Shown: piece after piece, positions 11,891-22,905 of the stretch
Layout of the letters: every line of letters starts with the position of its first letter
How positions within the stretch are numbered: the first letter of the stretch is position 1
Source: Bostrychus sinensis
Taxonomy: Eukaryota; Chordata; Actinopteri; Gobiiformes; Eleotridae
NCBI GenBank assembly: GCA_020698575.1
Contig: CM036243.1
Span: 18,367,403 to 18,431,402 of the forward strand
DNA: 64,000 nucleotides
Direction: 5' to 3'
Made by a program: the position numbers and the translations under genes
The notes under the pieces: generated by a model
What the model saw: only the letters and a program-made list of their open reading frames with translations
Database searches by the model: none
What the model was told of the DNA's origin: nothing

Positions 11891-11896
11891 AATAAA
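11891..11896 (+). other. Poly(A) signal of the AKAP2-family gene
   Basis: AATAAA lies 31 bases after the stop codon. A second usable hexamer occurs near 12748, so a longer 3' UTR is possible. Confidence 0.45.
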
Positions 11897-14800
11897 AAAG
11901 ATTGTACTATATAACAGAACAAGTGAAGGAGGCGATAAGAAGGAGGTCAGCAATTGAGACTGGAAAAGGGGTCAGGAGGATTGGGAGCGCAGGGAGAGGA
12001 TCGGTGGTGCTCTGAAAACCCTGAAATGTCCTTTAGTTGAGGAAGAGAAAAAAAAAGGTGGAGGCGAAATAGACATTACCGTGTATGCAATTGGCCTGCT
12101 TCTGCCTGGGGTCCACTAATGAATGTACAGAAGTTGAAATATAGTCTTTTTGCACTGCAGAAGAGAAAACCATTAAATTGCAATAATTTTTCAAGAATTA
12201 AATCACAATCTGATGTTAAAATACGAAGGCTTTACAAGAGCAGTGGTTCTCACATAGTCTGACTGTGGGACCCACTTTTAACCCTGATCATTAGTATCTA
12301 ACTCCCAAAATAAAAAACAACAACACTAGTACAGTATTAAGCAAAGTTTATGACTAATGAAAATATATCTTCTTACTTTGTCTGATTAATGAAAAGATTT
12401 TATGTACATTGTATACATGTACTTATTGCATATAGTTCTAGAGGATAAACTAGCCCAGCAAGTCACTGATTCATTCTATTTTTAGCTTTGATCTCAGAGA
12501 GACAACTCGTTCCTTGAGTGTGGCAATGATTGTAGGGCCATTTAAGGTGGTGGGTTTACCCTGAAAAGCTGTATTTGCTGCAGAACAGCAGAATAACAAA
12601 AGCGCGCCTTACACAAGCATTGTTTCACTTGAGATGGTCCTAATGAACTGTGCTGTATTGTAAATAGGACACTGATGTGAATAGTATTTATCTGTAAATA
12701 CTGTTGCTTTGTTTGTTTCTTATAATTAGAGATTGTGGCGGAAAGATGAATAAAGCACTTTTTAGCAAGGAGACAAACTGAAAGATGCTGTGTACAGTTA
12801 TTAAAATGCCATTATGGCCTTGCTGTTGTAAAATGATTTCATGATATAGAGCTATAAATGTTGATGGTGAACATTGGAACAGTGTCTCGTTTTTCTATTA
12901 ATGACTTCTACAGCTAATGTAATTCTGCAACACTGTGCCATAGTGACTTATACTCATGGCATACTAAGTAACTCAATGCAATTATCATTTTTAGGTTCCC
13001 TTCTTTTGCACCCCCTGTAATGAAATAGAAATGTGTCGCCATGGATACAGGTTAAGGGAGTGCAGACTGGAGCAGTGTGAATGGCTAAACCTCTGTGGTT
13101 TTTGTGACAATGCTTTTCCGTGGGGACAAAAACTCACATAGGGTCAACTAAATTACCATGTAGTTTATGTCTGCAAGCTTCTAATGTGCCATGACATTGT
13201 ATGAGGCAGGGGTGAGATCAGCAGACCACGCTTTAGTGACCTTCCAATCTCCCGTTAATAATTTATCCACTCATTCTAAGTGGACACAACCCAGTGACAT
13301 TGCTTGCTCGTTATAATAGACACACAGGTTGTTTTTTTTATTCCTCACTGGGCAGCCCAATGTCAAATTTGTGTAGGGCATCAAATATGATATCTCATCT
13401 GCCTACCCTCTCCCTATCAAAAATGTCAGCCAGGGGATAGCCAAAGACATTTCTACTTCAGTCATCATTATAACAATAAAAAGCATGCACACCTGCCTAT
13501 CACCTGCTCAGCTCTGTGCTCATTTCCACCACATTTCATTCTCATCCAAACCTATACCTCTAGGCACTATTGTGTGAAGCAGAAAGAATAATCCACCAAT
13601 GACTTTATTAACATGAGGACAGGATGTGCTGCTTTTGTGTAAATTAGCAAACATGATCCACATATGACCAATACAGGAGGAATAGGACATTTTATTCTTC
13701 TTTCATGTGCCATATGGGCCTTTTGCATATAACGCCTGGTGTGGTGGATGTGTGGGCGTCTATCTCTTTGATGTTAAAGAGAATGGGGAATAAAATTGCA
13801 AAGCTGAGTCACACCAAATCAAGGCAAACCCCTGACGGGAGATTTCAAGCAGGCAGTGTTTTATTATTGTACAGAAAAGAGGAAAGAAGAGCTTGCATAC
13901 TGGTTTACTGCAATTGTTATAGTGGCTTTAATATAAGTTGTACAATTATATTGCAATAGATACGCTACATAAGAGAAGCAAACAGAAATGATTGTGTTAC
14001 TTGTTGCATTTCAACATGTCTGCTGTATATAAGACTTGATACTATTTGTATACTGTTTAAATAGTTGTATACTGTTGTATGTTTCTACAATCACACACTG
14101 GGCAAAGTATAATATTCCTTCCTCCTTTTATCTATCATTATTTCACAATCTGCTCTACATAGGTAAGTGTTGCTTTTTACAAGCAGTCAGAGTGGCAGGA
14201 TATAATCAAAAAGCTTTTATGTAGTGTTCACAAACAGGATGGCTTTTTCACACCGTTGATGGCAAACTTGAGCAGTGGCTCTCAACTGGTTGAACCATAT
14301 TTTATCTGATGATTTTATTGTTGCTTAATTATTTCCTGCATTGCTCTACTACAACCTTTATGGTACATGTGTTTTAAAATCAGCGTTTCATCTATTTAAA
14401 ACTATATTCTGGCCTTAAACAAGTGGACCATGAAAAAGCTTCTAACGTCAGAGTTGCATGTTGTGACACTTAAAGGGTCACAATTAAACCAGTTAGGCCA
14501 TAATGTAATATCAAGTCAATATTGGCCTAAGTCACAACACGTACTGGGACCTTTATCATGATGCCATTCCTTTATACTAAACAGGTGTGGCTTCTTCATG
14601 CCAGTAAAAGCTGGTGCCTCTTTGGTTCTTATCATTATTATCTTGCATTTTATTCAAACAGAACTGCCAATATCACCCCAGCTTGTGTGTGTGTGTGTCT
14701 GTGAGTGCGTGCAGAGTAAATTATGACTCAGATATGAATATGAGCTAGACAAATTGAGCACTCCACGAGCATTAAATTCATCCTGTCCTCTCAGATACAA

Positions 14801-16077
14801 AGAACAAGCTGGTGTGACTGTCTGACGCTGATAAAAGGCTCCACACTACTGCTGTGCACTGAGATGTAATATAAGTTGCGACTAATAAAGTAGGGCCTAT
14901 TGCTTCCTCAACAATGACAAGCTTTTCTTTGCCAACTCGCTGTCCACAAATCGGAGCAGCTGGAGAGATATAGCACAATCCCTTTTGAGTCTCTCTTTGT
15001 CTTATTTCACACAGTGTTGGTTTCTTGGTTACAATGGAAAAAATATGCAAATTAATTTCTAACTTGCTAGGAATGGCTGATTGGCTTTATAACCTTCTAA
15101 AATACAATATATAATTGAATTGTTAACCCCATATGGTGTTATCAGGAATCATCTGTTACCCTGTTATTGGATTAATGTTGGCTGGTCCATACTTAAAATC
15201 TGTGGTTCCCAAATGGCGGGTCAGGACTCAAAAGTGGGTCACAGGGAGGTTGAATATAGTTTAAATGTCCAGCCTATTTGAAGCATAAATGTTGTTTAAA
15301 TAAAAAATTGTGAAACTGATTTAACGATAACAATAAAGTGCAATATGTGCAATAAAGGTTGTAGTAAAGCAATACAAAAAAAAAAAAACTTTGTTCTGTG
15401 AAATGTTGGTCATAATAAAATGCAGGCCAACACTGGATCCCACAGTCAGACCAGTTGAAAACTATATATAAATAGCACCCTCTTCTGTGCATATTGTGAA
15501 ACTACGGTAGACCAGTTTTGCTTTGTCTTTAACTTCGTCAACAATGCTGTGAAAAAAAGGGCATTCGTGAGCATGTAGAAAAATGTATCAAATGTATTTT
15601 AAAACTGCACAGACAATATTTTATAACAATATAAGATAAAACAATAGTTAAAAAAGTGACCATGAAGTTAATATCTATAAATGCTCTTTTCATCCACAGA
15701 ATGCAAAAGCAGACATATTTTCAAGACTGACAGATACTAAACACACACACTCACACACTCTGAAGTCAATCATTTGCTAATGCTAGTTATTTTGACACAG
15801 AACATCCTTTCTTAATCTGAGTTCAACATCTACTAATAAATAATTTACAAAACATATGTTGCTCAATTTGAGGTTACAATATGTACAAATACTTAGCTCA
15901 GAAACACGTCATATCAAACAAACAGACCTCCCTCATATCCTGTCAATTGTACAATTTTGTCCCCACAAACAAAAGGGGAACTTAGGAAATTGTCTTTCCT
16001 GTCCTGCTGTGTAATTATAACTAATGCTGATTGGACAAAGCGTGAACACATTGAGTGAGGGGTACATAACACGGCTA
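11897..16077. other. Intergenic between convergent genes
   Basis: The stretch lies between the AKAP2-family gene (+) and the Ig receptor gene (-) and presumably holds both 3' UTRs. Remnants that look like hAT-type ends (GTGGTTCTCA... and GTCTGACTGTGGGACCC) lie near 12240-12300, 14268-14300 and 15200-15465. A short GT repeat is at 14687-14702. No exon was recognised; the small open frames here have no supporting splice sites or motifs. Confidence 0.45.
15200..15465. repeat. Probable hAT-type non-autonomous element, degraded
   Basis: The left part has GTGGTTCCCAAATGGCGGGT with a GGGTCACAGG segment. The right part carries GGATCCCACAGTCAGACCAG followed by TTGAAAACT, which read on the other strand resembles the left ends at 12240 and 14270. 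The layout suggests a small hAT MITE. Ends are too diverged to set exact borders. Confidence 0.35.
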
Positions 16078-19000
16078 TTAGTTGGGGACAATAGGAGTTG
16101 TGAATGTAGACAGTGGATTCCACAACTGGGATCTTGATGCAGACTCTGCGTGACCACTTGTCCAGTCCTGCACAAAGAGACACAAAAATACAATGCTATT
16201 TACGGCTTGACATAAATGGCTTGATAACTGCCCAAGAAAGATAAGAAAGAAAGAAAGCTTTGACAAGGGTCTGCAGTGGTCACAGAGGCCGGCCATGTGG
16301 GCTGATCCAATTTGAGCTAATGTACTAGGTCAAATTCCTGAAGATGTTAATGCTGGTTCTGATAGAAAGGTGTCAAATACACAGTGCATCACAGTTTGTT
16401 GTGTATGTAAGAAGCTGCATAGTAGGCAGGTGGTCATAAGACTTCACATTATGACCAGTGACTAACAATAATAAGCAGATGGTCGCAATGTTATGCCTGA
16501 TTGGTGCATCAATAGTGTGAAAAGACAACTAAATACAGAAATAAAGATATTTTAGCCACACTGTATCATAAGACCTAATGTTGGTACATCACAAGCACAA
16601 ACATGTGTATAGTTAAAAGTGTGCATGTGGACACTTTAAATCCATAGTTTTTTGCTTCTTTGCCAGATGGTAATAACAGCTCATCCTCCAAGAATTGGCA
16701 GTCCACAAAAAGACAAGAAAATTGAGTGTCATGGGAGGCAGTGTAACCTAATTAGAGCCTTTCATGCAGCTAATTAATGAAACAACTATGGGACAATATA
16801 TGTGGGTTTATGTTCACTATGTAAATCATGGAAGGATTTTGGTTATTGGCAGAATTTGTCACAAATCTTCAAGTGTCTGTATGTGAATTTTTATTTGTTG
16901 ACAACAAGGATTAGGAGGATGTTTACAGCTGTTTTCTTAGGAAGAGACCAGCAGAAATTCCATAAATACCAAAAGGATCAGGACTATAAATGTGAGCTGA
17001 TTAGAACTTGTGTAAGATGTTGAATAAAATCTAAATTCTGACACAATAACTGACTGATTATTGGTCATTTAAACCAATTGTTTACCTGAGATGTGAAACT
17101 TGAACGTTGGAGTGTGAGATCTGTAACACAATAGTAAAATATGAAAATGAATAATTAATAACTTCTCTAGCATGTTGGAGAATTTAAGCATATACTAATC
17201 TGCATGTAGGCTGACAACTACAAAATTATGATGAACAGATAGAAGGTCTCTGCCAAGGAATTGGCTCTGTCTCACAAAGGTAAAGGTTTTCCTCATTTCC
17301 GTTCATTTCTCCAAATCATCTGCCACCTAGTGTATAGTGATTCTCATATTAGTTTTTTTGTTTGTTTGTCTTTGTTTTGTTTTGTTTTACAGTGGATGCC
17401 TTTCCTGGCACAACCCTCTCTATTTATCTGGGCTTGGAACCACCCCATGTAGTACACAGACCCCTGAGGCTGGATTACACAAAGTAGTAAAAAGTTCTTT
17501 ACCCCAGCTGGAATTACTACCTGGCCTTATGTTACAATGGTATAGAATCCACTCCCATTGACCCCCACTGTAATTTCCTCAGAATTTCATAAAAATCTGT
17601 CCATTACATTTTGAGTTATCTTACTAAAAAAAGATTTGGTACGAGCAATTGAACTGATTTGGGAGGCTGAAGACTCACCAACAACATGGTCTTTTCCATG
17701 AATCTGGGTCCAAAACTTAGCTTCCTCTCTATAAACAAATCAACACAAAGGAAAGTAAAATTGCATGTAGATTTAACAGATACTGTAAAGTAAGAATGCT
17801 AAATAATATATGGCTTAAATAGTTAATCTTAGCACATATTAAACACATTAAGAGTAAAAACCTTTTCTTCTTTGCCTCAGCTGCTGCCTTCACTGTAAAG
17901 TACAATATGGGGGAATAAAAGAATATTATGATATGTTTCACAAAGTAGGACAATCTGAACAACATGAATGAAAAAGTGAAAAAGCAGAGACTGTGTGACT
18001 TATACCTTTCCTCTGTATCACTATAACGATGAGAGCCACTGAGCAGATGAACAAAACCACAGCCGAGGCAGAGCCCAACACAAGGGGCCAGTCCACACCT
18101 GAAGAAGCTGGAACAACTAGCAATCAGATAGGTGCATATATACTTATCAAGGTACAATGATTTACTAAAAGAAAATGACGTACGTATTATGGGTGTAGAG
18201 CTACTTCCTGAAAACAAAAAGGAAAACATGAGTATAATAACTTATACTGAGTATGGATATCTGATTTTGTCATTCAATTCAATGCATTTTTTGTTGAATC
18301 TGTTTTAGGTGAATTTTGGTAGCAAACTAATTTGTATTATTTGTATTATACTAATTAAGTATCTAGTTCACTTAGCTTTTTTTTCTTACTTAGCTTTCAG
18401 CAGTAATTTTTTGCTGTGTTTTACAATGTAAGCCTAAGCAGACCTAGCCAGACATAGCTACAACATACTACATCAAATTTGAGAGATGAAGTTTGGGTGT
18501 TCACTCTGGCCATCTGTGTAAAATTTGAGGCCAGTCTGAACGTAGACGTATATTTACATATTTACCTTGTGACACAGATAGTGCCGGGCTACGTTCCGAG
18601 TGGCTCCATTCCCTTTCCAGCAGGACACTGTACTCACATTGGTAAAGAGCCACTGGAGTGTCCTGCACTGGCACAGAGAACACAGCCTGATGTTGAGTCA
18701 CTTTGGTACGTTGTGTGGTGACAGGTTGAACGTGATCCACCAGATAGAGAGAGAACAGAGCACCAGGATATGCGGGGGAGCCTTTACAGACCAAATGCCA
18801 TACGTCTGTCTGCTTCTGGAGGACCAGGGTGGGGGTGGGAAGTGGGTCTGCAACACAATTATTCATCAACGCATTTAAACTGCTGTCAAACTAAGTCACT
18901 ATATCATTAATGTTATTAAGCCCCTTAGCTTTATTATTCCTATAGCTTTCCTGACCATTGCACACAAACAACTTCATTGTTCCACCACTAACTTGCATTT

Positions 19001-20936
19001 CTCTTGTTGGTCTCTGTCTTATAACTAAAATCAAATATATTTGAGCTCACCCTTGTCTTGGTAATGTAATAAGACGAAATAGACCGATAAAGAAATACAT
19101 TGGAAACCTCCTTACCCTTAACAGTGACTTGGACCACATTGCTGACAGTTGAATTTTGCAGCCCTCTTCCTCTGCTGATTTGATATAGGCAGGTATACTG
19201 GCCCTGCTCTGCTCTTGTCACTGGCCCCACACTGAAGACTCCCGGCTGGGGCTCAGGGTTCGTTAAGGGACTGGACTGAGATTTAGGTACAACAGATATC
19301 ACCTCTTCAGAGTCCACAGTGGGAGCTCTCATTAGCATGAAGGACACTGGCCTCTGGAGGGAGTTAGCATGATACTGAGGCAGCGGAGGAGGAAGAGAAC
19401 ACTGGAACAATAACATATCTCCACATTTTACCAATCCATTTGAGGGCTGCATGGACAAAACCGGAGGATCAGGGGGAGATGGTATGGGCTGGGTTGGATC
19501 AGCAACTAAAAGTAGACAGGAAAAAGAATACTTTTTTTCATATTTGACTACAACTGAAGCTTTTTGTCATTGCCTATAACCAAACTCACCTCAGTAACTG
19601 TCAACAACCCATGCTACACCACATTGTGTTTGAAGATAAATGAGTACAAATGTGTGGATGTGTGGTTTCTATATGAAGAGCAGGATGTAACTACCGCTAC
19701 ACACCCACGAGGCTGAGGACAATATGAGACCACAGGGAGCACCTGCATGTTGCATTACTGTGTGTTAGAGAATGAAGCAGCCGGATAGTGCTGTTTATTA
19801 TTTCATACCACATGTTGTAGATTACACAAAGAAGCAACAGCCGCCACCTCATAACTGCTTCATTCTCCTCTTGTTTTGATTCTTTGTTCATTAATAATAA
19901 AAGATTAATTGATGAAAATGCTAAATCAATGGTTCTTCCTAATAAGGTCAATGCAAATCATGGTCTTACCTCTTTGTCCGTCAAGCTGCAAATAAGGACT
20001 AAATGTGCTGTAGATGCCCTCCTCTGTTTTATACAGACAACAGAATAGTTCACTTTGAGAAGAGTCGCTTAGTCTGACGGTGAAATGTACCTCTTCAACA
20101 CTGACAGGCCATTCCGAGGAGCCCACCTAAATGACAACAGTTACATACAAAAGTTGGTATGAGGTCCCATTCATATTGTTATAAATGTAACTTTTTTGAT
20201 AACCCCTTACCTTATCTCTTACTCTATATAATATGAACTGAACTCCTCTGTGGCCCTTAGGGGCCTGGCACAACAGGTTAACAGAGTCCAAGGATCTGGA
20301 GTAGAGGCTCAGTGTAGGCACAGGGAGAGGAGGATGAGATGTGGAAGCTGAAAGTCTACCTGGTAATAATGATAAAGATAGATTTGACAATTCAGAGTAT
20401 AAAGAATCACTGCAACAATGGTTTCGTAGTAAATACTTATTTGTAACACAATGTACAGTGGATCCAATTACTATTTAAATGTAAAATTAAGCATTTAATG
20501 TATTTTAGCCCATGAATTCATATCTAAATAATAGGGAAATCACTAGCTTTAAATGCAAGCAGACATTACTGTTTGTGTAAGATGTAAAAGTACATCAAAC
20601 AAAGTACAAAAAAAAACAAAAAAAACAAGAGTCATTTACTTCTCCTTTAATGTTTCCTACACAAGAGCCTTGGGGTTAAAGTTCACCAGTACATTATAGG
20701 TAAAACATTTATAATCTTCTACCTTCATTCCTTTAATCTTTTTCTTTTGGGGAGCTTTCAAATATGTTTCATATGTTTAATACAATTCATACCAAGCTAG
20801 TTTTAATACTCTACTACAAAGCAAACTGGCTGTAATTCAATTCAACTTTATTAATGCCCAAGTGCTTACCCCAAAGATGTAGCAATGCAAAAAGCAGCCA
20901 AATCCACAGTTCTGTCCTCAAAGTAACAAACCGCAT
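16078..20936 (-). CDS. Type I membrane receptor with three Ig-like domains (teleost immune-type), 11 exons
   Basis: Exons, 5' to 3' on the minus strand: 20936-20870, 20359-20211, 20126-19970, 19505-19116, 18847-18566, 18207-18184, 18116-18006, 17892-17862, 17728-17679, 17120-17086, 16167-16078. All junctions have GT/AG sites and the phases match throughout, giving 461 residues. Exon 1 encodes the signal peptide (start ATG 20936, MRFVTLRTELW). Exons 2-3 form the first Ig-like domain, exon 4 the second (GQYTCLY) and exon 5 the third (ALYQCEY). Exon 6 is a Ser/Thr stalk, and exon 7 the membrane segment (near VVLFICSVALIVIVI). The tail has the segment FWTQIHGKDHVVDLTLQRSS and ends in STFTTPIVPN. 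It has no tyrosine, so no ITIM or ITAM. The tail pattern is one I associate with teleost-specific Ig-superfamily receptors; ligand unknown. An in-frame upstream ATG exists at 21044 but the signal peptide argues for 20936. Confidence 0.85.
16168..17085 (-). other. Last intron of the Ig receptor gene
   Basis: Lies between exon 10 and exon 11. No gene-like feature was recognised. It includes a purine-rich GAAAG run near 16240-16257 and otherwise appears unique. Confidence 0.5.
17388..17480 (-). repeat. RTE-related 3' region repeat inside an Ig receptor intron
   Basis: Sequence GTGGATGCCTTTCCTGGCAC, AACCCTCTCTATTTATCTGG and GCTTGGAACC is the reverse-strand form of the repeat at 10985-11085. It lies between exons 9 and 10 of the Ig receptor gene. 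Confidence 0.5.
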
Positions 20937-21048
20937 CCTTGCCCCAAAACAAGACGCTCTACAGTGTATTGCTCTTGAAGTGTGATCTTTCCTTCTTGGT
21001 TTCTCAATCACACTCTCTTCCTCCACCCCTGCACCATATGACATCCTC

Positions 21049-21291
21049 TTAAGACAGAGTGACTGGGGAAGTCCAACTTGTAAACAAGCTTCCTTTTTTG
21101 GGGGTTGATAGGATATGTGGTATTATATCAATAAATATCAGGCCTGTTTTTCGCTGAGTCCTTGTCCTGTTAAACCAGGGGTGAAGGAAGGGGGAGAGCA
21201 GACAGAGTACTAACAGAGCGGCTGCAACAGCAAGAGATACAAGATCAGTCTCATGAAAAAGAAAAAAGGTCATTATAAAGTTAATATACAT
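21049..21291 (-). other. Orphan hydrophobic open segment upstream of the Ig receptor
   Basis: The minus-strand frame encodes a strongly hydrophobic stretch (DLVSLAVAAALLVLCLLSPF) followed by a basic HPWFNRTRTQRK piece, and is preceded by a pyrimidine-rich tract ending CATGAG. That is what a membrane-spanning exon followed by a cytoplasmic start looks like. It lies 5' of the receptor's signal-peptide exon, next to the transposon nest. It may be the leftover exon of a neighbouring receptor copy, or chance. No partner exons were found. Confidence 0.25.
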
Positions 21292-21494
21292 TATATAGTT
21301 AACATACTTTCAAATGGCTCTATGATGTAGCTTAGTGCCATCAATTCACCACTAAACAGTGTTTAATTCAAGTTTTGGAGCAAAAGCAAATGATTTTGTA
21401 GAAATATCTCTCTAAGTTTTCTATGCATTTCTATTGCTTAAAACGGGAACATGGTTTGTTAAAAACTGGGACTTTATAGTGTTTTTAACAGATG

Positions 21495-21503
21495 TGTTGG
21501 GAC
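21495..21503. repeat. Left target-site duplication of Rex3
   Basis: TGTTGGGAC here matches 33809-33817 exactly. Part of the right copy overlaps the TG of the GATG tail, so the true duplication could be seven bases (TTGGGAC). Confidence 0.65.
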
Positions 21504-21699
21504 TCCTTCTTGAACCGCCACCTTATCGTGGTGGAGGGGTTTGAATACCCAAATGATCCTAGGAGCTATGTTGTCGGGGGCTTAATGCTCCTGGTAGGGT
21601 CTCCCATGTTCCTTAGTGACGGGCCAGACTAAGAGCGGTTCACAAAACCCTTATGAAGACAAATATAACCCCGGTGACATTTGATCCTTATGATCAATG
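21504..21699 (+). mobile_element. Rex3 5' fragment
   Basis: Opens with CCTTCTTGAACCGCCACCTT and ATCGTGGTGGAGGGG, the known 5' region of fish Rex3-like elements, and continues with GGAGCTATGTTGTCGGGGGC. It ends at CAATG, where the L2-like element begins. The expected region after about 21664 is partly missing, so this copy was already internally deleted. Confidence 0.7.
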
Positions 21700-21976
21700 C
21701 AGGCTGTCTGTACATATGTAAATACTGGCTTTTATGCTCGACACAAAACAAGTAAAAAGAAATATGGTCTTGCCAAAAAAAGGTTTACGAATTGCTCATT
21801 TAAATATATGTAGCTTGCCCAATAAAGTTCAGGATTTATCTAATTTAATCAACACTAATAATTTTAATATAATAGCTTTATCTGAAACTCAGACAGATCT
21901 ATAAATGACTCTGAGATGGCTGTAATAGGCTATAATGTTTTTAGAAATGACAGAAATAGGTATGGGGGAGGAGTAG

Positions 21977-22351
21977 TGTTGCACCCCTGAAATGAACGAC
22001 CAGAATCGTGTTCATCTTCATTTTAGGCAACTTTTAATGACGGTCCACGGTTCATTACATCAAGCATTTCTCGTGTTTTCTGCCATTACACACAACAATG
22101 TATGAACTCATTTTCCCATAAGTCTTTTCGTGTCTCTCCTTCTTAAAGGAACATTACCATGTTTTAAAGCAGACATAGTAACAATGAAATCAACTCACGT
22201 TACCTATGAATTAAGCAATGATAACTGAAATGTTTTTAACTAATAATAGAAAAATATGAATTAAGTGTTTTTAAGTGAAATAAAGGTAAAGTATGTCTCA
22301 TAACACACTATACATATGTTTATAACAGGATTTCAATTTCAGGGCTCTACA
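21977..22351 (-). repeat. 3' LTR of the Gypsy element
   Basis: Copy of the 5' LTR with one base changed at 21987. It would supply the poly(A) site of the element. Flanked outside by GTAG at 21973-21976. Confidence 0.92.
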
Positions 22352-22361
22352 CCCTCCCCTA
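22352..22361 (-). other. Polypurine tract of the Gypsy element
   Basis: Minus strand TAGGGGAGGG directly abuts the 3' LTR, the expected place and composition for plus-strand DNA priming. Confidence 0.75.
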
Positions 22362-22905
22362 CTAAAATAAGAAAATGTTGGCAAAACATTTTACATTTAG
22401 AATGGATAAGTGCATTGTAACCTTTAGCTTATAACAATGAACCCATAAAGATACCATCCAGTTACATAATCATCATAATCATAATTACCACACACCAGGT
22501 GACTACAAATGCATGAGTACAGGAGAAATAGTTGGCTACTTATATTCCTGTTTTGGTGTATTGACTTAAATCATTGGTACATTGGTAGGCCTCCCAAGTC
22601 CATTAAGTCACATATGGCTGTTTCTACCATTCCACCTTACGTAATGTCTTGACATCATACCATGCTTTAAATGTAGTACTACTAGTAACAGACTTCTTTT
22701 GTGTTTCCTTAGAACCACACACTTCTTTCTGTAAGTACATCACTGACTTGTAAGTGTAGTATTATCTCTTAATTTAAGTCACTAGAAATACATTTCTGAA
22801 AATTGACTTATTCTGTAACTGTATTTTTGAATATGGACTAAATAAAGAACACTGTATCATTTAACTTTAGCTTAAACAAACTTTATCATGTTCATAAACA
22901 TATTC
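22362..22905 (-). other. Gypsy 3' untranslated stretch
   Basis: AT-rich, without a long open frame on either strand. It separates the pol stop from the polypurine tract. The absence of an envelope-like frame here supports a retrotransposon rather than a retrovirus. Confidence 0.7.

Noticed and set aside
13705..13959. 84-residue open frame in the intergenic stretch
   Set aside because: No splice sites, no family motif and codon use like the surrounding AT-rich DNA.
14687..14702. (GT)n run
   Set aside because: Short microsatellite only.
17729..18229. 166-residue minus-strand frame as a single exon
   Set aside because: It runs through two real exons (17862-17892 and 18184-18207) and the introns between them; the coding parts are covered by the Ig receptor model.
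22362..22905. Possible envelope gene of the Gypsy element
   Set aside because: No frame longer than a few dozen residues on either strand; no signal peptide or membrane segment. The element is a retrotransposon without envelope.
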